Positions 1-5,142 of a stretch of DNA of 5,142 nt are shown one piece after another (the stretch's first letter is position 1; each line of letters begins with the position of its first letter). The DNA comes from Acidobacteriota bacterium (lineage in GTDB: Bacteria > Acidobacteriota > Thermoanaerobaculia > Thermoanaerobaculales > Thermoanaerobaculaceae): contig DAIDOU010000139.1 of NCBI GenBank assembly GCA_027458945.1, positions 1 to 5,142 of the forward strand, read 5' to 3'. A model generated the notes under the pieces. The model did not search any database. It was given only the letters and a program-made list of their open reading frames with translations, and was not told the origin of the DNA. The position numbers and the translations under genes are program-made.

Positions 1-1
1 C

Positions 2-313
2 GCCAAGGGCTACTACCTCACCAAGCACAACGCCTACCGCATGGCGAAGCTGCAGGTCGAGCGCTCGCTGCAGTTCGCCTACCGCGACCGGCGCCAGCGC
101 AAGCGGCAGATGCGCTCGCTCTGGATCGTGCGGATCAACGCCGCGGCGCGCCAGTTCGAGCTGTCGTACTCGCAGCTGATCGCCGGACTGAAGGCGGCGG
201 GGTGCGAGCTCGACCGCAAGGCGCTCGCCGAGCTCGCGGCGCGCGACATCCAGGGGTTCGGGGAGCTCGCCAGGGCCGCGAAGAAGAGCCTGGGGACCAC
301 GTCGGCCGCCTGA
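2..313 (+). CDS. rplT: 50S ribosomal protein L20, 3' part (5' end outside window)
   Basis: L20 binds 23S rRNA early in 50S subunit assembly. The visible 103 residues begin with AKGYY, which lies near residue 21 of E. coli L20, so about 20 N-terminal residues lie left of the window. The family core is unmistakable: AYRDRRQRKRQMRSLWI followed by RINAAARQ, then LSYSQLIAGLKAAG and ELDRKALAELA. The protein is rich in Arg and Lys, as expected for an rRNA-binding protein. An internal ATG at 41 is not the real start, because homology continues in frame up to the edge. The C-terminus carries a short tail (GTTSAA) beyond the usual family end. The stop codon TGA overlaps the pheS ATG by one base, giving the conserved rplT-pheS order, and infC and rpmI would be expected further left. 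The identification is essentially certain; only the N-terminus is unseen. Confidence 0.97.
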   Translation, partial: AKGYYLTKHNAYRMAKLQVERSLQFAYRDRRQRKRQMRSLWIVRINAAARQFELSYSQLIAGLKAAGCELDRKALAELAARDIQGFGELARAAKKSLGTTSAA

Positions 314-1335
314 TGGCGACCGATCCCCTGGAGCGGGCGCGGGAGGAGTTCCTCGCCGCGCTGGCCGAGGCGGGACGCGACGCCGCCCGCATCGAGGCGG
401 TGCGCGTCCGCTTCGCCGGACGCCGCTCGGGGTTGCTGCGCGACCTCGAGGAGGCGCTCAAGACGCTGCCGCGCGAGGCCAAGCCGGCGTACGGCAAGGC
501 GCTCAACGAGCTCAAGCGGCTCGTCGAGGAGCGCCTCGCGGCCGCGCACGATGGGGCCGCGGCCGGCGGGCCGAGCCGATCGCTCGACGTCACGTTGCCG
601 GGACGGCGGCCGGTCACCGGCGCGCTGCACCCGGTGACCCTCGTGCGCCGCGAGATCGAGGAGATCTTCCTGCGCATGGGGTACTCGGTGGCGGACGGGC
701 CCGAGGTCGAGGACGACTGGCACAACTTCGGCGCCCTCAACATGCCGCCGGACCACCCGGCGCGCGACACGCAGGACACGTTCTTCCTCGCGGGCGGCCC
801 GCTCCTGCGCACGCACACCTCGCCGGTGCAGATCCGCTCGATGGAGACGATGCCGCTGCCGATCCGGGTCATCATCCCGGGGCGGGTGTACCGGCGCGAC
901 TCCGATCTGCGCCATTCGCCGATGTTCCACCAGGTCGAGGGGCTGGTGGTGGGCGAGGGGGTCACGTTCGGCAACCTCAAGGCGACGCTCGAGGCGTTCG
1001 TGCACGTGCTCTTCGACCCGCGCCTCGCGGTCCGCTTCCGCCCGTCGTTCTTCCCGTTCACCGAGCCCTCGGCCGAGGTGGACATCACCTGCGTCCTCTG
1101 TCTCGGTCGCGGCTGCCCGATGTGCTCCGGGAGCGGTTGGATCGAGATCCTCGGCGCCGGGATGGTGGACCCGCGCGTGCTGCGCGCCTGCAAGATCGAC
1201 CCGGAGCGCGCCAGCGGCTTCGCGTTCGGCTGCGGCCTCGACCGCGTCGCGCTGCTCAAGTACCGGCTCCCCGACCTGCGCCTGCTGTTCTCCGGCGACG
1301 AGCGCCTTCTGCGGCAGTTCGAGGGGGCGCGATGA
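313..1335 (+). CDS. pheS: phenylalanine--tRNA ligase alpha subunit
   Basis: This is the catalytic subunit of the cytoplasmic class II (alpha-beta)2 synthetase, which makes Phe-AMP and charges tRNA-Phe. The 340 residues compare with 327 in E. coli. Residues 1-85 form the N-terminal coiled-coil arm that contacts tRNA. The class II core follows: a motif 1 region around LHPVTLVRREIEEIF, the HTSPVQIRSME segment, motif 2 at about 190-210 (GRVYRRDSDLRHSPMFHQVEG region) and motif 3 at 302-311 (GFAFGCGLDR). The Ala of GFAF (residue 304), equivalent to the E. coli specificity residue A294, is kept. Between them lies a four-cysteine loop, CVLCLGRGCPMC, with Cys at 260, 263, 268 and 271, a probable zinc knuckle present in many PheS proteins but absent in E. 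coli. The ATG at 313 was chosen because it overlaps the rplT stop (TGATG) and gives the family N-terminus; an in-frame upstream ATG at 202 would lie inside rplT. No strong Shine-Dalgarno is visible, so translation is probably coupled to rplT. Confidence 0.97.
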   Translation: MATDPLERAREEFLAALAEAGRDAARIEAVRVRFAGRRSGLLRDLEEALKTLPREAKPAYGKALNELKRLVEERLAAAHDGAAAGGPSRSLDVTLPGRRPVTGALHPVTLVRREIEEIFLRMGYSVADGPEVEDDWHNFGALNMPPDHPARDTQDTFFLAGGPLLRTHTSPVQIRSMETMPLPIRVIIPGRVYRRDSDLRHSPMFHQVEGLVVGEGVTFGNLKATLEAFVHVLFDPRLAVRFRPSFFPFTEPSAEVDITCVLCLGRGCPMCSGSGWIEILGAGMVDPRVLRACKIDPERASGFAFGCGLDRVALLKYRLPDLRLLFSGDERLLRQFEGAR

Positions 1336-3374
1336 AGTTCAGTGTGGACTGGCTGCGCGACCACCTCGACGGCACGACTCCGGCCGGCGAGATCGCCGAG
1401 CGCCTGACCGCCGTCGGCATGAACGTCGAGACCCGCGAGAGCAACGGCGACGACGAAATATGGGATGTCGACGTCACGACCAACCGCCCCGACGCGATGA
1501 ACCACCGCGGGCTCGCCCGCGAGGCCGCGGCCGCGGGGTGCGGCTCGCTGCGGCCGCTGGCGCCGAACCTCGTCGAGGGCGCGACGCCGGTCGGCGAGCT
1601 CGCGAAGCTCACGGTCGAGGACCCGGTCGGGTGCCCGCGCTACTGCGCCCGAGTGGTGCGCGGCCTCAAGGTCGGCCCCTCGCCCGCGTGGCTCGCGGAG
1701 CGCCTCGAGCGTTGCGGCGTGCGCTCGATCAACAACGTGGTGGACGCCACCAACTACGTCCTGCTCGACGTCGGCCAGCCGCTGCACGCGTTCGACCTCG
1801 CCTTCCTCGCCGGGCGGGAGATCCGCGTCCGGCGCGCCCGCGCCGGCGAGCGGATCACGACGCTCGACGGCGTCGAGCGCGCGCTGAACGCCGGCGACCT
1901 CGTGATCGCCGACGCGAAGCGGGCGGTCGCGATGGCCGGCGTGATGGGTGCCGCCAACAGCGAGATCGGTGCCGCCACGACCGACGTGCTCATCGAGTCC
2001 GCTTATTTCGATCCCCGCTCGGTGCGCCTGACCGCGCGCCGGCTCGGACTCAAGACCGAGGCGTCGCACCGCTTCGAGCGCGGCGCCGACCGGGCGATGA
2101 CGCGCACCGCCGCCGACCTGGCGGCCGAACTGATCGTCCGCCTGGCCGGCGGGGAGATCGCCGCCGGCGTGCTGGACTCGAACCCGGAGCTGCCGGCGCC
2201 GCGCGAGATCGCGTTCTCGCTCTCGCGCCTGTGGGCGTTCACCGGCTGCGAGGTCCCGCGCGAGCCGGCGCTGCGCGCGCTGTCTGCGCTCGAGCTCGCG
2301 CCGCGCGCGACCGGCGACGTGATCACCTGCGCGGTCCCATCGCACCGCGTCGACCTCGAGCTCCCGGAGGACCTCTACGAGGAGGTCATCCGCTTCTTCG
2401 GGTACGACAACGTCCCGTCGGCGCTGCCGGCCGGGGAGGTCACGCCGGGCGCGCGCCTGGGGACGTGGCCGCTCACCGAGCGCGGGCGCGACGCGCTCGC
2501 GGCCGCCGGTATGGCCGAGGCGTTCACCTATGCGTTCGTCTCCGCCGAGGCGGACGCGGCCGCGTCGGGCTCGCCGCTCGCGGAGCGGGGTGCCGCCGCC
2601 GCCCTCGCCAACCCACTGTCGGCGCGCCTGGCCGTGATGCGGCGATCGCTCCTGGCCGGTCTCGCCGAGGCCGCGGCCGGCAACTTGCGCCGCGGCGCCG
2701 AACGGGTGCTGCTCGGCGAGGTGGGCCGCGTGTTCTTCGCGCGCCCCGGGGCGGTCGTCGAGGAGGAGCGCCTCGCGGTGGCCGTCGCCGGCCGCCTGGG
2801 GGCGTGGGACGCCCTGCGGCCGGCGGAGTTCCTCGACCTCAAGGGCGTCGTCGAGGCGGTGCTCGCGGGGCTGGGCGTGCCGGCGTGCACCTGGCGCGCC
2901 GCGACGGTCGGCGTCCTCGCCGCCGGCGAGGGCGCCGAGGTCGTGCGCGACGGGCGCGTCATCGGGGTCGCCGGCCGGCTCTCCGACGCGGCCGTGGCCG
3001 CGTTCGACGTCCCCTCGGAGCTGTGGGTCGCGGAGATCGACCTGAGCGCCGCCGGCGCCGCCGCGCGGGTGCCGGCGTTCGAGCCGTTGCCGCGCTTCCC
3101 CGCCGTCACCGCCGACCTGACCGTGCGCCACAAGCTGGCGCTGTCGTACGAGCAACTGGTTGCTGCCATCACGGCCGCCGCGCCGCCCTGGCTCGAGGGC
3201 GTGGTCCCGGTCGTGCGCTATCAGGGCGAGGGGGTTGCGCCGGACGAGGTCAAGACGACCGTTCGCCTGACGTACCGCCAGGCCGAGCGTTCGCTCACCC
3301 AGGACGAGGTCAACGCCGCGCACTTTGCCCTCATGGACCGGCTCGCCCGCGAACTCGCGGTGAGCTTTTCGTAG
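1332..3374 (+). CDS. pheT: phenylalanine--tRNA ligase beta subunit lacking the B2 tRNA-binding domain
   Basis: This is the partner of PheS; it binds tRNA and hydrolyses mischarged Tyr-tRNA-Phe. The 680 residues compare with about 795 in E. coli. Order: B1 segment at 1-35 (MKFSVDWLRDHL), then directly the TTNRPDAMNHRGLARE segment at about 49. The roughly 110-residue OB-fold (B2, EMAP-like) that normally separates them is missing. The B3/B4 editing domain spans about 101-270 (CPRY, RSINNVVDATNYVLL, HAFD with His152). Editing-site residues appear kept: Gly206, Glu222, Thr242 and Ala244 match E. coli 318, 334, 354 and 356 at a constant offset of 112. The B5 domain is at about 290-358, ending EDLYEEVIRFFGYDNVP. 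The catalytic-like core follows to about 580, then a C-terminal FDX-ACB anticodon-binding domain at about 583-680 (FPAVTADLTV, LTYRQAERSLTQDEV). The start ATG overlaps the pheS stop (ATGA), preceded by GAGGGGG a few bases upstream. No frameshift is seen. Confidence 0.96.
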   Translation: MKFSVDWLRDHLDGTTPAGEIAERLTAVGMNVETRESNGDDEIWDVDVTTNRPDAMNHRGLAREAAAAGCGSLRPLAPNLVEGATPVGELAKLTVEDPVGCPRYCARVVRGLKVGPSPAWLAERLERCGVRSINNVVDATNYVLLDVGQPLHAFDLAFLAGREIRVRRARAGERITTLDGVERALNAGDLVIADAKRAVAMAGVMGAANSEIGAATTDVLIESAYFDPRSVRLTARRLGLKTEASHRFERGADRAMTRTAADLAAELIVRLAGGEIAAGVLDSNPELPAPREIAFSLSRLWAFTGCEVPREPALRALSALELAPRATGDVITCAVPSHRVDLELPEDLYEEVIRFFGYDNVPSALPAGEVTPGARLGTWPLTERGRDALAAAGMAEAFTYAFVSAEADAAASGSPLAERGAAAALANPLSARLAVMRRSLLAGLAEAAAGNLRRGAERVLLGEVGRVFFARPGAVVEEERLAVAVAGRLGAWDALRPAEFLDLKGVVEAVLAGLGVPACTWRAATVGVLAAGEGAEVVRDGRVIGVAGRLSDAAVAAFDVPSELWVAEIDLSAAGAAARVPAFEPLPRFPAVTADLTVRHKLALSYEQLVAAITAAAPPWLEGVVPVVRYQGEGVAPDEVKTTVRLTYRQAERSLTQDEVNAAHFALMDRLARELAVSFS

Positions 3375-3379
3375 GGAGG
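3373..3379 (+). promoter_or_regulatory. strong Shine-Dalgarno before the coiled-coil gene
   Basis: AGGGAGG begins inside the pheT stop codon and ends four bases before the ATG at 3384. It is the best ribosome binding site in the left operon. It fixes the start of the small downstream gene and argues that this gene is truly translated. Confidence 0.8.
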
Positions 3380-3383
3380 CCGC

Positions 3384-3611
3384 ATGGACGTCTTCGCCGC
3401 TCTTGAGGAACGTATCGAGAAGCTGATCGGGGCCCACAACGAGCTGCGCGCCCGCGTCGCCGAGCTCGAGGAGGAGAACCGCCGGCTGCGCGAGGGCGGG
3501 GAGGCGAGCGCCGAGCTCGCCGGCCGGATCACGGAGCTCGAGACCGAGCGGGCCGAGGTCCGCGCCCGCCTCGAGCGTCTGCTCAAGTCCGTCTCCGACA
3601 TCGAGCTGTAG
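3384..3611 (+). CDS. small ZapB/TIGR02449-like coiled-coil protein
   Basis: The 75-residue, highly charged protein is almost entirely coiled coil. A first helix covers about 4-36 (EERIEKLIGAHNELRARVAELEEENRRLRE) with hydrophobic residues in heptad positions. A short Gly/Ser/Ala break follows at about 37-45, then a second helix to the end (ERAEVRARLERLLKSVSDIEL). The layout, the internal EEENRRL and the ending ER..VR.RLE.LL resemble the family annotated as cell division protein ZapB or TIGR02449, whose genes often sit beside zapA. In that setting the protein would help organise the FtsZ ring through ZapA. It has no signal peptide or membrane segment, so it is cytoplasmic. It starts nine bases after the pheT stop with a strong ribosome binding site, so it is the last cistron of the operon. 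No zapA follows here. Coiled coils match each other easily, so the functional name is tentative while the gene itself is well supported. Confidence 0.78.
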   Translation: MDVFAALEERIEKLIGAHNELRARVAELEEENRRLREGGEASAELAGRITELETERAEVRARLERLLKSVSDIEL

Positions 3612-3614
3612 CTC

Positions 3615-3638
3615 GTGGGTCGTGGATCGCGGTGGGTC
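3615..3638 (+). repeat. short GTGGRTC heptamer repeat, three copies
   Basis: GTGGGTC at 3615-3621 is followed directly by GTGGATC at 3622-3628. After three extra bases (GCG), GTGGGTC recurs at 3632-3638. The last copy abuts the purine-rich array and its GGG is in the same 7-nt register as the GGG tracts of that array. Confidence 0.75.
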
Positions 3639-3696
3639 AAGGGAAGAGGGCAAAGGGAAGAGGGTAAAGGGAAGAGGGTAAAGGGCAAAGGGAAGA
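3639..3696 (+). repeat. tandem heptanucleotide array, consensus RAGGGNA
   Basis: Eight consecutive 7-nt units run from 3639 to 3694: AAGGGAA, GAGGGCA, AAGGGAA, GAGGGTA, AAGGGAA, GAGGGTA, AAGGGCA, AAGGGAA, then GA. The first six pair up as three copies of a 14-nt unit (AAGGGAAGAGGGYA). GGG tracts start at 3641, 3648, 3655, 3662, 3669, 3676, 3683 and 3690, exactly 7 nt apart. With the GGG at 3634 that makes nine tracts separated only by four-base loops, which satisfies the usual G-quadruplex pattern twice over on the plus strand. Heptamer repeats in non-coding DNA are known in other bacteria, for example the STRR repeats of cyanobacteria, but I do not recognise this sequence as a named family. 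Confidence 0.9.
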
Positions 3697-3760
3697 CCAA
3701 GACAGGACCGGCACAGGTCTTGTAGTTCCTTTGCCCTTTTCCCTTTTCCTTCTTCCCTTT
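3659..3760. terminator. long imperfect hairpin between convergent genes, possible bidirectional terminator
   Basis: By hand pairing, 3659-3694 pairs with 3726-3760. It gives 32 pairs, three of them G-U in the plus-strand RNA, with three single mismatches and one bulge at 3690. A three-by-three internal loop leads to a further six pairs, CAAGAC at 3698-3703 with GTCTTG at 3717-3722, and a 13-base loop. The position after the last gene of the left operon and before the end of the opposing gene suits a terminator or 3'-end stabiliser for both transcripts. It is not a classical intrinsic terminator, because no uninterrupted U run follows the stem in either direction, although the plus-strand 3' arm is itself U-rich. 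Minus-strand RNA would lose the three G-U pairs. Confidence 0.6.
3726..3760 (-). repeat. inverted heptamer array, five units
   Basis: Read on the minus strand from 3760 the sequence is AAAGGGA, AGAAGGA, AAAGGGA, AAAGGGC, AAAGGAA. These are degenerate versions of the same heptamer as the left array, in opposite orientation. The CCC-type tracts on the plus strand begin at 3734, 3741, 3748 (degenerate) and 3755, again 7 nt apart. The units are more diverged than those of the left array. Confidence 0.85.
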
Positions 3761-3779
3761 AGCCTTGAGGTTCAGCCAT
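3759..3779 (-). pseudogene. six-codon reading frame at the repeat edge, possible stump of a lost gene
   Basis: The stop of the hydrolase-like gene reads TGATG on the minus strand, so an ATG overlaps the stop as in coupled cistrons. A weak GAGAG lies a few bases before it. The frame encodes MAEPQG and then meets TAA at 3761-3759, which is the outer edge of the inverted heptamer array. It may be the beginning of a following gene cut off by the repeat-bearing segment. It may also be chance, since TGATG overlaps are common by composition. Confidence 0.25.
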
Positions 3780-5142
3780 CAACTCTCGAGCCGCGCGCGG
3801 GCGGAGGAGCGGGCGAGGACGTCGAGCACGGCCGCCGGCTCGGCGGCGCCGAGCGCGACGTAGACCGGGTCCGGGCCGACCGCGAGGTCCGAAGTGCCGA
3901 TCGGCTCGCCGACGAGCGTCGTCGCGCCTTGGGCCGCCAGCGCCGGATCGAGCCGGAGCTCGCGCCCGGAGGTATAGAGGAACGCCTCGATCGATTCGTC
4001 CCGCCGCATGAGGAAGCCGCGCAGCGGACGCAGGCGCTCGGGGAGGCGGTGGATGGCGCGGCCTCGGGCGCGGGTGAGCAGGTAGCGGAACGCCCGGTAG
4101 GCGGGCCGTTCGGTCCATGCGTCGTCCTCGTCGAGGAGACCGTAGCCGCGCGCGACCAGCTGCCACCAGAGGACGCTCGCGACCTCGCCGGTCGCGGCGG
4201 CGGTGAGGTCGTAGATGGCGAGGTAGCGCGCCTGGCGCTCCTCGTCGGTCTGAACGTGCTCGCCGGCGGGTGAGTGCCGGCCGGATCCGAGCAGCGGCCA
4301 GTTGAACTCGGTGAGGTGGATCGGGACGTCGGGGTGGCCGCACGCCTCGACCACCGCCCGCAGCAGCAGGATCTTGCGGTAGAGGTCGAAGTGGCCGTAC
4401 TGGACGTTGTCCGGCGACCCGCGCCGGTCCACGTACAGCAGCGCGGCGATGCCGTCGAAGTCGAACGGCCGCGGGCCGGCGAGGTAGTGGGTCGTGAAGT
4501 AGTACTCGAAATCGATTACCGGCGGGCCGATCCAGCGCACCGCGGGGAACTCCTCGCGCACGACGGCGGCGTGCTCCATCATGCGGAGGTACTCGTTCGG
4601 GTGCCAGATCCCCCACTTCTTGCGGTTGATCGCGTGGCCGAGCTGGAACGCGGGCTCGAGGTCGGCGAGACAGGCGGCGGCGTCGCGGACGAACGACCCC
4701 CAGCGCCCGGGGTCGTTCACCATCTCCCGGTTCTGCAGCAGGGTGAAGGTGAACGTCACGCCCTCGCGGCGCAGGTGCGCGAACTCGTCGTGGAGCGCGA
4801 AGACGGACTCCGGCGCCCACGCCGGGACGCGGACGAGAAGCGCGCGGACCCCGAGGTCTCCGATCCGGTCGAGGTATCGCGGCCAGCTCTCGCGGGTGGG
4901 CGAGACCGCGACGCCGAACGCGTCGTCGGCCAGCGGCTGCGCCGCCGCCGGCGCGCGCAGCCGCGCCCGGTAGCGGCGCACGACCGGCCCGAGCCGGGCG
5001 AAGTTGCGTCCGAGGAGGCGGATGAACTGGCCGGCGTCGGCGCGCGAGGCGAAGAACTTCTCCCACTTCCCCATGTCGGTGTGGGGCTGGTGGTGGCGCT
5101 CGTCCCAGCGGAAGTGGTCGCGGCTGCGCGACGGGTTGCCGG
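3779..5142 (-). CDS. clan GH-A-like glycoside hydrolase-type protein (5' end outside window)
   Basis: The 453 visible residues continue to the window edge without a stop. The first ATG (5074) has no ribosome binding site, and the 22 in-frame codons before it all end in G or C, so the true start probably lies outside. Numbering below is from that ATG. About residues 50-330 look like a (beta/alpha)8 barrel of glycoside hydrolase clan GH-A: VRALLVRVPAW, TFTFTLLQN, FQLGHAINRKKWG (143-155), VIDFEYYFTTHYL, VPIHLTEFNWPL (Glu256, a good candidate for the strand-7 nucleophile) and VLWWQLV (strand 8). Residues about 355-431 look like the small C-terminal beta domain of such enzymes (LAVGPDPVYVALG). At strand 4, where GNE-type motifs carry the acid/base Glu, the sequence is GHA; Glu161 in WHPNEY is nearby. 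No signal peptide is seen in the visible part, and the N-terminus is Arg-rich. I infer a role in cell-surface carbohydrate metabolism. Exact family and substrate are unknown. Confidence 0.75.
   Translation of the reverse strand, partial: GNPSRSRDHFRWDERHHQPHTDMGKWEKFFASRADAGQFIRLLGRNFARLGPVVRRYRARLRAPAAAQPLADDAFGVAVSPTRESWPRYLDRIGDLGVRALLVRVPAWAPESVFALHDEFAHLRREGVTFTFTLLQNREMVNDPGRWGSFVRDAAACLADLEPAFQLGHAINRKKWGIWHPNEYLRMMEHAAVVREEFPAVRWIGPPVIDFEYYFTTHYLAGPRPFDFDGIAALLYVDRRGSPDNVQYGHFDLYRKILLLRAVVEACGHPDVPIHLTEFNWPLLGSGRHSPAGEHVQTDEERQARYLAIYDLTAAATGEVASVLWWQLVARGYGLLDEDDAWTERPAYRAFRYLLTRARGRAIHRLPERLRPLRGFLMRRDESIEAFLYTSGRELRLDPALAAQGATTLVGEPIGTSDLAVGPDPVYVALGAAEPAAVLDVLARSSARARLES

Larger units (their letters stand above)
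3612..3778. other. convergent intergenic spacer made of heptamer repeats
   Basis: This 167-base region separates the plus-strand operon from the minus-strand gene. Its composition differs sharply from the flanks: purine-rich on the plus strand up to 3697, a mixed spacer, then pyrimidine-rich to 3760, with far less GC than the genes. Open frames that start or end here translate the repeats (for example PFSLFLLPFSL) and are not genes. No promoter-like element or remnant of zapA was recognised. Confidence 0.85.

Noticed and set aside
202..312. An upstream in-frame start for PheS.
   Set aside because: It lies within rplT, adds a basic stretch without PheS homology, and the ATG at 313 gives the family N-terminus with a normal TGATG overlap.
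1460..3406. A 648-codon plus-strand frame overlapping pheT.
   Set aside because: It is an Arg/Gly/Ala-rich shadow of pheT in another frame, with no recognisable motif.
135..3653. A stop-free minus-strand frame of 1172 codons lying antisense to rplT, pheS, pheT and the coiled-coil gene.
   Set aside because: Very GC-rich genes leave long open frames on the opposite strand because stop codons are rare. The translation is low-complexity, rich in Arg, Ala and Gly, and the plus-strand genes are unmistakable.
3639..3760. CRISPR array.
   Set aside because: The repeat units are 7 or 14 nt in direct tandem without unique spacers, and no cas gene is present.
3731..4273. A plus-strand frame beginning MPFSLFLLPFSL that could look like a signal peptide.
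   Set aside because: The hydrophobic start is the translated heptamer repeat and the rest is antisense to the hydrolase-like gene.
3759..5066. A 435-codon minus-strand frame overlapping the hydrolase-like gene.
   Set aside because: The translation is Arg/Pro/Ala-rich and featureless, while the overlapping frame has barrel motifs and G/C-ending codons. Only its last few codons, after the TGATG overlap, are discussed separately.

Overview
The window is GC-rich (most codons end in G or C) and densely coding. It reads as chromosomal DNA of a free-living, high-GC bacterium. The order rplT-pheS-pheT-(ZapB-like coiled coil) is the widely conserved translation cluster. The beta subunit of phenylalanyl-tRNA synthetase lacks its N-terminal tRNA-binding OB-fold domain. 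From memory, unchecked, I associate such short PheT proteins and this base composition with Acidobacteriota and some related uncultured lineages, so the taxonomic call is tentative.

Layout: (1) Positions 2-3611, plus strand, form one tightly packed operon. It holds the 3' part of rplT (ribosomal protein L20), pheS overlapping it by one base, pheT overlapping pheS by four bases, and a 75-residue ZapB/TIGR02449-like coiled-coil gene nine bases after pheT with a strong ribosome binding site. (2) Positions 3612-3778 are an intergenic spacer between convergent genes. It contains an array of heptanucleotide repeats with nine GGG tracts spaced exactly 7 nt apart, a spacer, and a shorter inverted array. 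Together these fold into a hairpin of about 32 bp. (3) Positions 3779-5142, minus strand, hold a gene running off the right edge. It encodes a clan GH-A-like (beta/alpha)8 glycoside hydrolase-type protein.

PheS and PheT form the (alpha-beta)2 synthetase that charges tRNA-Phe, and L20 is a 50S assembly protein, so the left block is a protein-synthesis operon with a possible division gene at its end. The right-hand gene is unrelated in function and is probably part of a carbohydrate or envelope operon reading leftward from beyond the window. A six-codon reading frame, started by a TGATG overlap at the end of that gene, stops exactly where the repeats begin. It may be the stump of a lost downstream gene.

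The most interesting points are the heptamer array with its G-quadruplex and hairpin potential, the B2-less PheT, the apparent loss of the catalytic acid/base motif in the hydrolase-like protein, and the possible gene stump at the repeat edge. No CRISPR array, tRNA, rRNA or insertion sequence was seen.
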